From Microcoleus sp. CAWBG506 (GTDB lineage Bacteria > Cyanobacteriota > Cyanobacteriia > Cyanobacteriales > Microcoleaceae): 64,000 nucleotides of DNA. The first letter of the stretch is position 1. Every line of letters begins with the position of its first letter. Positions 1 through 9,051 of the stretch are shown here, piece by piece. Under the pieces are notes generated by a model, which did no database searches, was not told the DNA's origin, and was given only the letters and a program-made list of their open reading frames with translations. The position numbers and the translations under genes were made by a program. The stretch is from assembly GCA_020883125.1 (NCBI GenBank), contig JAHREW010000006.1, forward strand, positions 62,001-126,000, given 5' to 3'.

Positions 1-177
1 CTTTAATTAGATAGGAGCGCGACGAATATGTTGTACCATCTATGAATTATTGCCTGTTGCACAAAAGTACCATTTTCTTGTTTTCTCAAGAGCATCGGCG
101 TATCATCTCAATGCCCCCCGATCGCACAAATAACGTAAAATACTCAACAGCCATCTTTATACTATAATTTTATCCCT
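1..177. other. Window edge, no gene seen
   Basis: AT-rich intergenic DNA before the first reading frame. I see no convincing coding frame, RNA gene or strong promoter here. Confidence 0.5.
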
Positions 178-1431
178 ATGAGTGACCAACCGGAAAACAA
201 TCAAATTTTGACTCAGCATCCAGAAACAATTGCAACTTTAGAGTCAAACTCCCCATCAGCAGAAACTTCACCAGAAACTTCCCTAGACGAACATTCTTTA
301 ATTACTGATTCCCAACCAGCAGAAACTTCACCAGAAACTTCCCTAGACGAACATTCTTTAATTACTGATTCCCAACCAGCAGAAACTTCACCAGAAACTT
401 CCCTAGACGAACATTCTTTAATTACTGATTCCCAACCAGCAGAAACTTCACCAGAAACTTCCCTAGATCCACATTCTTTAACTATCGATTCCGCACCTCT
501 GGATTTTTCTAGAGAAACTATGATAACAGCCAATATTACCCATACTAATAATGACACACAAGCGACAGTCAATCCTGCTATTACAGAAGATATTTTACCT
601 ACTAAAATTAAATCAGAAAATAGCGCTGAAACTGCCATAAAAGAAGATATTTTAATGGCTAATTTGGAAACAGAAACAGAAAGTATTCCAAGGGATGCGG
701 ACATCGCACCGCCAACCATTGACTATGACAATTACCCAACTCAACTAAATCAGACTCCGAATCCCGAACCTAAAAAAACAGGAGTTTGGCAAGTTTTAGC
801 AGTTTTTCTGAGCGGAATTTTAGTTGGTTCTGTGCTGAGTTTGGGCGCTTTGTTAGCCTGGAGAATGTATCAGGAAAGAGTCAACCTGCAAATCAAATTA
901 CCCGCCGATGTACCACTTCGTCCCAGCCCTTCCCCTATCCCCGCCACTCCGGTTAATCGACTACCTGCGATTCCCCCAGCGCCCGCAACTCCACAATCAC
1001 CTGTCTCCAGCATCCAGTCGCCCACTCCCACTCTGACACCAACCCTGTCTGGGGTGCCACAATTGGCCTCTCCATCGCCCTCAGCATCCCCCTCTGTCTC
1101 GCCCTCAGCATCCCCCTCCCCTGCTGCCCAAACGGCTGTCACTGAGCGAGTTAGCTTTCAACCAGGTGCGATCGGAGTTACTCTCAGGAATACTTTGCCA
1201 GACAACAAATCAAAGCGCTACTTACTTGAGTGCAATAGTGGCCAAAGCATGACATTAAAAGTTGAAGAAGGCAAAGTTAGCGCCGCAATTATTGCTCCTA
1301 ACGGTGAAAAAGTAGGCACTGCAAATAGCACAAGTCCGTGGGAAGGTCAACTACCCAGCAGCGGGGATTATACTATTGAACTTTCTGGCGACAATAAAGC
1401 AAACTATGGAGTTAAAATTGAAGTAAAATAG
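178..1431 (+). CDS. Membrane-anchored protein with N-terminal tandem repeats and C-terminal beta domain
   Basis: A 417-residue protein of unrecognised function. Residues about 27-106 are four copies of a 20-residue acidic Ser/Thr repeat (core AETSPETSLDEHSL), followed by a low-complexity acidic region. One hydrophobic segment at about 202-227 predicts a single membrane span with an acidic N-terminal tail. Residues about 240-320 are rich in Pro and Ser (repeated PSPSASPS), like a wall- or periplasm-spanning linker. The last 95 residues look like a small beta-sandwich (GQSMTLKVEEGKV, GDYTIELSG) similar in style to bacterial pre-peptidase C-terminal (PPC) domains. It lies 38 bp upstream of putA on the same strand. 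The domain assignment is inference from sequence style; no homologue is recognised. Confidence 0.75.
   Translation: MSDQPENNQILTQHPETIATLESNSPSAETSPETSLDEHSLITDSQPAETSPETSLDEHSLITDSQPAETSPETSLDEHSLITDSQPAETSPETSLDPHSLTIDSAPLDFSRETMITANITHTNNDTQATVNPAITEDILPTKIKSENSAETAIKEDILMANLETETESIPRDADIAPPTIDYDNYPTQLNQTPNPEPKKTGVWQVLAVFLSGILVGSVLSLGALLAWRMYQERVNLQIKLPADVPLRPSPSPIPATPVNRLPAIPPAPATPQSPVSSIQSPTPTLTPTLSGVPQLASPSPSASPSVSPSASPSPAAQTAVTERVSFQPGAIGVTLRNTLPDNKSKRYLLECNSGQSMTLKVEEGKVSAAIIAPNGEKVGTANSTSPWEGQLPSSGDYTIELSGDNKANYGVKIEVK
256..495 (+). repeat. 60-bp in-frame tandem repeat, four copies
   Basis: Units start at 256, 316, 376 and 436. Their central 40-50 bases are identical in the first three copies, and the fourth diverges at its 3' end. 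The 60-bp period equals 20 codons, so copy number can change without shifting the frame. Near-identity at silent sites points to recent duplication or gene conversion. Confidence 0.95.
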
Positions 1432-1469
1432 TAAATCCGTCTCTGGTTCTTATTAATTATCAATCACCA

Positions 1470-4445
1470 ATGATCGCACAAGTATCTCCAAGTATCTACG
1501 AAGCAAAAACCCAGGAAATTGCTAAAGAAATTCTTAAGGCAACTCAAGAGAAAAAACGCTCCTTTTTGGGTCAACTACAAGACCAAATGCGTTGGGATGA
1601 CAAGCTGCTAGACTGGGCAATGGCTAGCCCCGGACTCCGGGTGCAGTTGTTTCGATTTATTGACTGTTTACCAGCCCTCCGCAGCAAACCGGAAATTGCT
1701 CGCCACCTGCAAGAATACCTGACTGCTGAAGAGGTAGAATTGCCCGAAGCTTTGAAAAAATTGCTCAATTTTACTAATGCTGATTCGATTCCCGGTCAAT
1801 TGGCGGCCACAACCGTTGCGCCGGCGGTGGAAACTTTGGCGCACAAGTATATTTCTGGGGAAAATATCAAGCAAGTAGTTAAAACTTTAGAACGACTTCG
1901 CAAGGATAAAATGGGTTTTACCGTTGACCTTTTGGGGGAAGCTGTAATTACTGAAACTGAGGCCCAAAATTATCTCGATCGCTATTTGGAACTAATGCAG
2001 GAATTGAGCATCGCTGCTAAAAATTGGTCTCAGGTAGATGCGATCGATAAAGCTGATGGTGAAATTTTACCACGAGTACAAGTATCTGTCAAGTTAACCG
2101 CATTTTATTCTCAGTTTGACCCGCTGGATGCCAAAGGTAGCGAGGCCAAAGTTAGCGATCGAATTCGCTTTTTACTCCGTCGCGCCAAGGAGTTGGGCGC
2201 TGCTGTCCATTTCGACATGGAACAGTATGTTTATAAAGGTTTAACTCTCAGCATTCTCAAAGAGTTGTTGTTAGAAGAAGAGTTTCGCGGACGCACAGAT
2301 ATCGGTATCACATTGCAAGCCTATTTGCGCGACAGCAAACAAGATTTGCAAGGGATTATTGCTTGGGCGAAAAAACGCGGCAATCCAGTGACAGTAAGGT
2401 TGGTAAAAGGCGCTTACTGGGATCAGGAAACGATTAAAGCGATGCAGAAAGATTGGCCTCAGCCTGTCTACAATGACAAAGTTGCGACAGATGCCAACTT
2501 TGAAGAAATGACCCAGTTGCTGCTGGAAAATCACGAATATTTGTATGCAGCGATTGGTAGTCATAATGTGCGATCGCAAGCCAGGGCGATCGCGATCGCC
2601 GAAACCTTGAACATACCACGTCGCCGCTTTGAAATGCAAGTATTGTACGGCATGGGCGACAAATTGGCTAAGCTATTAGTCGATCGCGGTTATCGCGTCC
2701 GAGTCTATTGTCCCTACGGCGATTTACTCCCAGGAATGGCCTATTTAATCCGCCGTTTGTTGGAAAATACCGCCAACAGTTCCTTCATCCGGCAAAGTTC
2801 CGAAGAAATGCCGATCGACCAATTATTAGCCGCACCAGTAGCCAAGGGCAATGACCAGCTAGTTTACAGCAAAGTATTTCCCAACGTAGCCGATACAGAC
2901 TACGCCAATACCGAACTCCGCAAACAAGCAGAAACAGCCATTAAATCAGTGCGGGGAATCCTCGGACAAACCTATTTACCCCTAATTAACGGCGAATACC
3001 AAAACACCGAAACCACAGTCAACTCCCTCAACCCTTCCAACCCCACAGAAGTAGTTGGCAAAATCGGATTGCTTTCCGAATCACAAGCCAGACAAGCCCT
3101 GCAAGCCGCCAAAGATGCGTCTACCAGTTGGCGAAAAACCCCCGTCAGACAGCGCGCCGGCGTGCTGCGCAAAGCCGCAGAATTGATGGAAAAAAGACGG
3201 CACGAACTGTCAGCTTGGATGGTATTTGAAGTCGGTAAACCAGTCAGAGAATGCGATGCTGAAGTTTCCGAAGCCATTGATTTTTGTCGCTACTACGCCG
3301 ACGAAATGGAACGGTTAGACCAAGGGCAAAATTACGATGTCGCCGGAGAAACTAACCGATACAGCTATCAGCCGCGCGGCATTTCTTTAATCATTTCTCC
3401 TTGGAATTTCCCCCTAGCAATTCCTGTGGGGATGACAGTTGCTTCCCTAGTTGCAGGGAATTGTACTTTACTCAAACCTGCGGAAGTATCCTCAGTAATT
3501 GCTGCTAAAATTACCGAAATTTTGCTAGAAGCGGGCATCCCCAAAGGCGTATTTCAATACGTGCCCTGTAAAGGTTCAACCGTGGGCGCTTACATGGTGA
3601 AACATCCCGATGTCCACATGATTACTTTCACCGGTTCTCAAGAAGTTGGTTGCAAAATTTATGCCGATGCTGCGATTTTACAACCAGGACAAAAACACCT
3701 GAAACGAGTGATTGCCGAAATGGGTGGCAAGAATGCCATTATTGTCGATGAAAGTGCTGATTTAGACCAAGCTGTAGCTGGGGTTGTTTATTCTGCCTTT
3801 GGATATAGCGGCCAAAAATGTTCCGCTTGTTCGCGAGTAATTGTCGTCGAATCGGTCTATGACACTTTTGTGGAAAGATTAGTAGAAGCCACGCGATCGC
3901 TCAATGTTGGTCCTGCGGAAAATCCCGGCACTCAAGTCGGCCCAGTCATCGATGGGAATGCTCATGGCCGCATCCGCGAATATATCGCCAAAGGCCGCGC
4001 CGAAGCTAACATCGCTTTAGAAATGTCAGCACCCGAAACCGGCTATTTCATTGGCCCAGTGATTGTGACGGAAGTACCACCCACAGGAATTCTTGCCCAA
4101 GAAGAAATTTTTGGTCCGGTTTTGTCAGTGATTCGGGCCCATAATTTTAATGAAGCGATTACGATTGCTAACGGCACCAATTTTGCTTTAACTGGCGGAT
4201 TGTATTCTCGCACGCCTTCCCATATCGATCGCGCCAAAGCCGATTTTGAAGTCGGAAACCTGTACATAAATCGCGGAATTACAGGGGCTGTGGTATCGCG
4301 GCAACCCTTCGGAGGCTTCAAACTTTCGGGAGTTGGTTCCAAAGCCGGTGGTCCGGATTATTTGCTACAATTCCTCGAACCTCGCACCATCACTGAAAAT
4401 ATTCAGCGACAAGGTTTTGCTCCCATTGCAGGAGTAGACGATTAA
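1470..4445 (+). CDS. putA: Bifunctional proline dehydrogenase / L-glutamate-gamma-semialdehyde dehydrogenase
   Basis: This 991-residue enzyme oxidises proline to glutamate in two steps. The N-terminal half is an FAD-dependent proline dehydrogenase barrel, with conserved stretches such as VQVSVKLTAFYSQFDP, LVKGAYWD and GSHNVRSQA. The C-terminal half, from about residue 500, is an NAD-dependent aldehyde dehydrogenase. It has IISPWNFPLAIP for cofactor binding, the general-base region EMGGKNA and the catalytic Cys in SGQKCSACSR. The length matches PutA forms that lack the DNA-binding domain of the enterobacterial protein, so it is probably not an autorepressor. It starts 38 bp after the preceding gene and is followed by an IS607-type element. 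Confidence 0.97.
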   Translation: MIAQVSPSIYEAKTQEIAKEILKATQEKKRSFLGQLQDQMRWDDKLLDWAMASPGLRVQLFRFIDCLPALRSKPEIARHLQEYLTAEEVELPEALKKLLNFTNADSIPGQLAATTVAPAVETLAHKYISGENIKQVVKTLERLRKDKMGFTVDLLGEAVITETEAQNYLDRYLELMQELSIAAKNWSQVDAIDKADGEILPRVQVSVKLTAFYSQFDPLDAKGSEAKVSDRIRFLLRRAKELGAAVHFDMEQYVYKGLTLSILKELLLEEEFRGRTDIGITLQAYLRDSKQDLQGIIAWAKKRGNPVTVRLVKGAYWDQETIKAMQKDWPQPVYNDKVATDANFEEMTQLLLENHEYLYAAIGSHNVRSQARAIAIAETLNIPRRRFEMQVLYGMGDKLAKLLVDRGYRVRVYCPYGDLLPGMAYLIRRLLENTANSSFIRQSSEEMPIDQLLAAPVAKGNDQLVYSKVFPNVADTDYANTELRKQAETAIKSVRGILGQTYLPLINGEYQNTETTVNSLNPSNPTEVVGKIGLLSESQARQALQAAKDASTSWRKTPVRQRAGVLRKAAELMEKRRHELSAWMVFEVGKPVRECDAEVSEAIDFCRYYADEMERLDQGQNYDVAGETNRYSYQPRGISLIISPWNFPLAIPVGMTVASLVAGNCTLLKPAEVSSVIAAKITEILLEAGIPKGVFQYVPCKGSTVGAYMVKHPDVHMITFTGSQEVGCKIYADAAILQPGQKHLKRVIAEMGGKNAIIVDESADLDQAVAGVVYSAFGYSGQKCSACSRVIVVESVYDTFVERLVEATRSLNVGPAENPGTQVGPVIDGNAHGRIREYIAKGRAEANIALEMSAPETGYFIGPVIVTEVPPTGILAQEEIFGPVLSVIRAHNFNEAITIANGTNFALTGGLYSRTPSHIDRAKADFEVGNLYINRGITGAVVSRQPFGGFKLSGVGSKAGGPDYLLQFLEPRTITENIQRQGFAPIAGVDD

Positions 4446-4473
4446 TCTCCAATTTCTTTGATTGTAATGCCAT

Positions 4474-4499
4474 ACCTGACTTCAACTAAGCAGTCAGGT
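4474..4499 (+). repeat. Inverted repeat upstream of IS607 tnpA
   Basis: ACCTGACT and AGTCAGGT are perfect 8-bp arms around a 10-base loop. The half-site AGTCAGG recurs just before the tnpA start (about 4553-4560). This could be a recombinase binding or regulatory site; that role is inferred. Confidence 0.5.
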
Positions 4500-4569
4500 C
4501 TTGTAAAACTTCGTTAAGTTTGTAAGCAATTATAGTCAACAGTGGTAATCTGTAGTCAGGAGGTCGAAA

Positions 4570-5169
4570 ATGAAACTACCTGACTACGCCAAAGCAATAG
4601 GCATAAGTTACACAACTGCATGGCGATGGTGGAAAGCAAACAAGCTACCACATCCGGCACGACAAACAGAAAGCGGTTTGATAATAGTGGATTATTTGCC
4701 ACCAGTGTCATCGACAGAAATTAAGAAAAACCGAGTCGCTATTTATAGCCGAGTCTCGTCTTCTGAAAACAAAGATAATCTCAATCGTCAGTCAGAACGA
4801 CTCGCGGAATATGCAGTCGTTAACGGCTATCAAATTGTTAGAAACGTCAAAGAGATAGGCAGTGGATTAAACGACAACAGAAAGCAGTTGGAAGCACTGT
4901 TACAGCAAAATGACTACGACATTTTACTGGTCGAACACAAAGATAGATTAGCTCGCTTTGGTACAAATTACCTAAGCGTATTGCTTTTGCGACTAGGAGT
5001 TAAATTAGAAATAGTCAACCTAGCGGAGAACGGAAAAGATGAACTAATGCAGGATTTAGTGGCAATAGTTACAAGTTTTGCTGCTCGACTTTACGGACAG
5101 CGCCGCGCAAGTCGGAAAACAGAAAAAATAATTGCCGAGCTGAAAGATGGAGGTTCTGAATGCAACTAA
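4570..5169 (+). CDS. tnpA: IS607-type serine recombinase (TnpA)
   Basis: A 199-residue transposase of the serine recombinase family that would carry out cut-and-circularise transposition. Residues 1-30 form a MerR-like helix-turn-helix (MKLPDYAKAIGISYTTAWRW). The resolvase domain begins at about residue 56 with AIYSRVSSSENK; by alignment with gamma-delta resolvase the nucleophile is expected at Ser63 in the RVS motif. LNRQSERLAEYA and VEHKDRLARFG are also typical. Length is normal for the family, and the protein looks intact. GGAGGT lies a few bases before the ATG as a ribosome site. The last codons overlap the start of tnpB by 10 bases, which suggests translational coupling. Confidence 0.95.
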   Translation: MKLPDYAKAIGISYTTAWRWWKANKLPHPARQTESGLIIVDYLPPVSSTEIKKNRVAIYSRVSSSENKDNLNRQSERLAEYAVVNGYQIVRNVKEIGSGLNDNRKQLEALLQQNDYDILLVEHKDRLARFGTNYLSVLLLRLGVKLEIVNLAENGKDELMQDLVAIVTSFAARLYGQRRASRKTEKIIAELKDGGSECN

Positions 5170-6404
5170 CAGAACGACACATCATTAAATCCACAGAACA
5201 CCGTTTCACTCAAATTGACGAACTAGCTTTTAAATCCAAGAACCTTTACAATGCCGCCAATTACGTCATTCGTCAGAGCTTTATTTATGGATGGGGCTAT
5301 GTCGGCTACAGCCAAATGAATCGATTGATGAAATCTCACGAAGCGTACAAGGCTTTGCCTGCTAAAGTTAGTCAGCAAATTTTGATGGTGCTAGACAAGA
5401 ATTGGAAATCATTTTTTGAAGCCGTCAAAGCTTACAAAAGTGACTGTTCTAAATTTACTGATCGCCCAAAATTGCCGAAATACAAAGACAAAGTTAAAGG
5501 GCGAAATCTTCTCGTATACACGATTCAAGCAATTAGCAGCAAACAGTTGAAAAAAGGGATTGTCAAACTTTCGGGGACAGATTTTTTAATCAAAACTAAG
5601 GTGAATCCCGCTCTCATTTGTCAGGTTAGATTGGTTCCTAAATGCGATTCTTATGTAATTGAGGTAATTTACGATGAACCGGAGTCCACCATCAGCAATA
5701 CCAGCCATGTAGCTAGCATTGATTTAGGACTAGACAATTTAGTGGCGCTAACTTCAAATCAACCGGGATTTATCCCTTTGTTGATTAACGGGCGACCATT
5801 AAAATCGATTAATCAGTTCTACAACAAACGCAAATCCAGATTGCAAACCCAGTTAAAAGGGAATCGTCAAACCTCGCCCAGGATTCAGCGATTAACTCGC
5901 TGTCGCAATCAGAAGATTGATAATTACTTGCATCATGCTAGTCGCGTGATTGTCAACCATTTGATAGTGAAGCAAATTGGAACGCTAGTCCTAGGCAAAA
6001 ATGCACAGTGGAAAACCGATATCAATTTAGGCAAGCAAACTAACCAAAATTTCGTCAGCATTCCTCATTCTCGATTAATAGAGATGTTAGAATACAAGGC
6101 TCGACTAGTAGGGATCACGGTAATTGTACACGAGGAGTCCTACACATCCCGCTCCAGCTTTTTAGGTTTAGACACAATCCCTGTTTATGGAAAAACCGAA
6201 AAAGAGCCTGTGTTCACGGGTAAACGGATCTCACGAGGATTATACAAAACCTTGACTGGTCGGTTGATTAATTCTGATGTGAATGCTTCGTACAACATTC
6301 TCAGAAAAGCAATCCCAAATGCGTTCAGCAATGGGATAGAGAGCTGCGTAGTTCAGCCAAGGCGGGTTAATCCGCTCAAAGTAAAACAGAAAGGGGAGGG
6401 CTAA
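5160..6404 (+). CDS. tnpB: IS607-associated RNA-guided nuclease TnpB
   Basis: A 414-residue TnpB (OrfB). TnpB proteins are RNA-guided DNA endonucleases related to Cas12 that favour retention of the element. The RuvC-I Asp is in SIDLGLDN (Asp188) and the RuvC-III Asp in NSDVNASYNI (Asp373). At the usual RuvC-II Glu position the sequence reads TLVLGKNAQWK, with no Glu. Instead a Glu pair occurs at 325-326 in HEESYTSRSSF. The CxxC zinc-finger cysteines are absent. Whether the enzyme is active therefore depends on the displaced Glu. The gene overlaps tnpA by 10 bases and its stop codon lies within a strong hairpin. Confidence 0.93.
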   Translation: MQLTERHIIKSTEHRFTQIDELAFKSKNLYNAANYVIRQSFIYGWGYVGYSQMNRLMKSHEAYKALPAKVSQQILMVLDKNWKSFFEAVKAYKSDCSKFTDRPKLPKYKDKVKGRNLLVYTIQAISSKQLKKGIVKLSGTDFLIKTKVNPALICQVRLVPKCDSYVIEVIYDEPESTISNTSHVASIDLGLDNLVALTSNQPGFIPLLINGRPLKSINQFYNKRKSRLQTQLKGNRQTSPRIQRLTRCRNQKIDNYLHHASRVIVNHLIVKQIGTLVLGKNAQWKTDINLGKQTNQNFVSIPHSRLIEMLEYKARLVGITVIVHEESYTSRSSFLGLDTIPVYGKTEKEPVFTGKRISRGLYKTLTGRLINSDVNASYNILRKAIPNAFSNGIESCVVQPRRVNPLKVKQKGEG

Positions 6405-6412
6405 CGCCTCCC
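6394..6412 (+). ncRNA. Hairpin at tnpB 3' end, candidate omega-RNA/right-end structure
   Basis: GGGAGG and CCTCCC form a 6-bp stem around a 7-base loop that contains the tnpB stop codon. TnpB guide RNAs are made from the tnpB 3' end and element right end, so this is the place where one is expected. The exact RNA boundaries cannot be read from sequence alone. Confidence 0.4.
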
Positions 6413-6496
6413 ATGTCATTGCAATAAATGACTATAGTTTTACCAGCTATCTGGCTACTCAATCTGGCTTTTTGATGTTGCTAGGTTAACCATACA

Positions 6497-7375
6497 TTAA
6501 CTCGGCAAATCTGCCAAACAGCTCACATTTACTAAGGTTAAATCTGGAGTTGTTCGTTTAATCAAACCTGTGAGCACTTTACCGGGCCCAATTTCCACAA
6601 CTCGATCGATTCCCTGTTGTGGCAATTGTAGGGAAATTTCTCGCCACCGCACGCCTTTTGTCATCTGCTGAGTCAAGCGCTGCTTCAAAGTAGCTGCACT
6701 TGTGGTAGCTGTCGGTTCCGAATTGGAGAGCACCAGCATCTTAGCATCTGAGAATCTGGCCGATTTTAAAGCTTGTTGAAACTCCGCAGCCACTGGTGAC
6801 ATCAGGGGAGAGTGAAAGGCGCCGGAAACAGTCAATTTTACCGCCCGTTTGACTTTGATTTTGGCCAGCAATTCTTCTACGGCTGTGGGGGTTCCAGAAA
6901 TGACTACTTGTGCTTCGCTGTTATCGTTGGCTAGCACAACGTCTCGACTGTATTGAATTTGCAATTCTAGTTCCTGTCTGTCGAATCCGATCAAAGCTAC
7001 CATTTGTCCGCCGGAGACATTATCCATCAGTTCGGCGCGGCGTTTCACTAAGCGCAATCCTGATTCAAAGTCAAACACACCCGCAGCATAGAGGGCGGTA
7101 TATTCTCCTAAACTGTGACCGGCCACTAGGGAAGGTCGATCGAACTTTTCGCGCACCAAATCGGTCAAAATGCTTTCGATCACGTACAAGCAAGGCTGAG
7201 TGTAGAGAGTCCGAGAGAGTTTTGCTTCTTCTTGGCAAATCTCTGGGACAGACCAGCCTAAAATCTCTTTTGCTAGATCGAATTTGGCTTTGGCTTTTGG
7301 CAAGTTTAATAAGTCTGCACCCATCCCGATCGCTTGGGAACCTTGTCCGGGAAATACCCATGCTGTTTTAGTCAT
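6497..7375 (-). CDS. fabD: Malonyl-CoA:ACP transacylase
   Basis: A 292-residue enzyme that transfers malonyl from CoA to acyl carrier protein in type II fatty-acid synthesis. It shows VFPGQGSQAIGMG at the N-terminus, the catalytic Ser in AGHSLGEYTALYA at about residue 94, and the catalytic His in SGAFHSPLMSP at about 192. Length is standard. It is the last gene of a minus-strand plsX-fabH-fabD series, although nearly 400 bp separate it from fabH, so it may have its own promoter. Its 3' end faces the IS607 element. Confidence 0.98.
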   Translation of the reverse strand: MTKTAWVFPGQGSQAIGMGADLLNLPKAKAKFDLAKEILGWSVPEICQEEAKLSRTLYTQPCLYVIESILTDLVREKFDRPSLVAGHSLGEYTALYAAGVFDFESGLRLVKRRAELMDNVSGGQMVALIGFDRQELELQIQYSRDVVLANDNSEAQVVISGTPTAVEELLAKIKVKRAVKLTVSGAFHSPLMSPVAAEFQQALKSARFSDAKMLVLSNSEPTATTSAATLKQRLTQQMTKGVRWREISLQLPQQGIDRVVEIGPGKVLTGLIKRTTPDLTLVNVSCLADLPS

Positions 7376-7770
7376 TTTTCCGGTAATTTACTAATTGGTA
7401 GTTGCTAATTGGTGATTGCAAAAATTATTTGTTTCTCGCTCATTCACTATCTATGCGCGACTTATAATTATAACAGATGGGGGAATTTTTTCAAAAATTT
7501 CCTATAATTTATTTCTGCTACTTTAAGGGCATTAGTCTTTGTGGAATAATTTATTAGCTTCCCAGTGGCGAAAGTCAATCGCAGCAAAGAGAATTTTCAA
7601 TTTCACAAGCAAAAGCTACAATCCACCGCCACCTACATTGAGCAACACCCGATCGCCCGCAAGGGTTGATGCTGTGGCAAAATTGTCTGGTTGTGGATAT
7701 TTAATTTTCTTGCAGAGCCGACAATCTCCTGATAATAACCAGGATTAATTTACAATTGGCTGGCAAACCT
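7376..7770. other. Intergenic fabH-fabD, no gene seen
   Basis: 395 bp of mostly AT-rich sequence. A 69-codon plus-strand frame (7539-7748) has no recognisable domain and atypical composition, so I do not call it. The promoter of fabD is presumably here. Confidence 0.5.
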
Positions 7771-8772
7771 TCAACTTCCCCATTGAAAAATCACAGCCCC
7801 CCAACTCAAGCCTGCACCAAAACCAGCCGCAGCAATAGTATCCCCCGCTTTCACTTTACCCTGACGCACTGCTTCATCCAGAGCTAGAGGAATTGAAGCT
7901 GCTGATGTATTGCCGTAATTTGCCAAATTACTAATGACTTTTTCCGGCGGAATATTTAGCCTTTGAGCCACTGCATCCAGAATTCGCTGATTCGCTTGGT
8001 GCAACAGCAGCCAGTCAATTTCTGTGGCGCTAATATTTGCCCGAAACATCGCTTTTTCAATCACTTCCGGGACTTTTTTTACCGCAAACCGATAGATTTC
8101 TTGACCATTCATGGTGATGGGTTGAAAAGCACCTTGTCCGATATTCACACCCTCAATTAATTCTTGGGACTGTGCTTTGTAAGCCAGGTTGAGAGAGGAA
8201 TTTTGAGTACCATCGCTGCGAATTTCAAATCCCAAAAAGCGATCGATTTCTGAAGCTTGCAATACTACCGCACCTGCACCGTCTCCAAACAGAATGCAAG
8301 TACCTCGATCGGACCAATTCACCCACCGAGATAAAATATCTGCCCCAATCAGCAACACATTTTGATAAACCCCTGTCCGAATGAACTGAGAGGCTGTCAC
8401 CAAACCAAACACAAAGCCCGAACAAGCTGCTGTCAAATCAAAAGCCACAGCCTTTGTCGCACCCAAGCGATATTGAATTTGACCCGCAGTCCCAAACAAA
8501 TCGTCAGGGCTCGATGTCGCCAAAATAATCAAATCTATATCTGTCGGCAAAATTTGTGCCATGGATATCGCCTGTTGAGAAGCGAATGTGGCCAAATCGC
8601 ACAAAGACATTCCATGATTCGCCAATCTGCGCGATCGAATTCCTGTGCGCGCCGCTATCCACTCATCAGAGGTTTCCACCATCTGACTCAAACCGTGATT
8701 ATCTAGCGAGACCGGCGGTGTACAAGAACCGCTACCCGTGACGGCAATACCAAACCCTGATTGCTGCAACAT
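7771..8772 (-). CDS. fabH: 3-oxoacyl-ACP synthase III
   Basis: A 333-residue KAS III that condenses acetyl-CoA with malonyl-ACP to start fatty-acid chains. The catalytic triad is visible: Cys in DLTAACSGFVFGL at about residue 114, His in LLLHQANQRIL at about 258, and Asn in NLANYGNTSAASIP at about 288. The C-terminal AAGFGAGLSWGA stretch is also characteristic. The start codon gives a normal N-terminus (GIAVTGSGSCTPP). It lies downstream of plsX on the minus strand with a 279-bp gap. Confidence 0.98.
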   Translation of the reverse strand: MLQQSGFGIAVTGSGSCTPPVSLDNHGLSQMVETSDEWIAARTGIRSRRLANHGMSLCDLATFASQQAISMAQILPTDIDLIILATSSPDDLFGTAGQIQYRLGATKAVAFDLTAACSGFVFGLVTASQFIRTGVYQNVLLIGADILSRWVNWSDRGTCILFGDGAGAVVLQASEIDRFLGFEIRSDGTQNSSLNLAYKAQSQELIEGVNIGQGAFQPITMNGQEIYRFAVKKVPEVIEKAMFRANISATEIDWLLLHQANQRILDAVAQRLNIPPEKVISNLANYGNTSAASIPLALDEAVRQGKVKAGDTIAAAGFGAGLSWGAVIFQWGS

Positions 8773-9051
8773 TCTTCTCCATTTATGAGCGATGGGTCTA
8801 GAAATTAAAAATTAAAAACTACAAATTAACAAAAATTAAGCATCCACTGAAAACATTTTTTTCAGCAAAAAAGCTTGTTCAATTTGACATTTTTAACTTG
8901 ACATTTTTAATTTTTAATTTTCCAGTAAGTAGCTAAACATATATGTTGCGTGTCCACACCTAGAAGCAAAGCAATTGCTCAGACTAGGGACAAGCTTTGT
9001 AACTCTCTGCGGAGCTAGTGACGTTGATTTATGTCCATCTACCTACTAACT
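8773..9051. other. Intergenic plsX-fabH
   Basis: 279 bp, strongly AT-rich, with short direct repeats such as TTGACATTTTTAA twice around 8884-8912. No gene is seen. Confidence 0.5.

Larger units (their letters stand above)
4450..6425 (+). mobile_element. IS607-family insertion sequence (tnpA + tnpB)
   Basis: Two overlapping genes, a MerR-like/serine recombinase and a TnpB, form a complete IS607-type unit between putA and fabD. IS607 elements lack terminal inverted repeats and do not make clear target duplications, so the ends given are approximate. A perfect 8-bp stem (4474-4499) lies before tnpA, and a hairpin overlaps the tnpB stop codon (6394-6412). Confidence 0.85.

Noticed and set aside
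213-719. Minus-strand 168-codon open frame opposite the repeats of the first gene
   Set aside because: It is the mirror of the 60-bp repeats and low-complexity region; the plus-strand protein has a membrane segment and normal codon pattern.
7539-7748. 69-codon plus-strand frame between fabH and fabD
   Set aside because: No start context and no protein-like composition.
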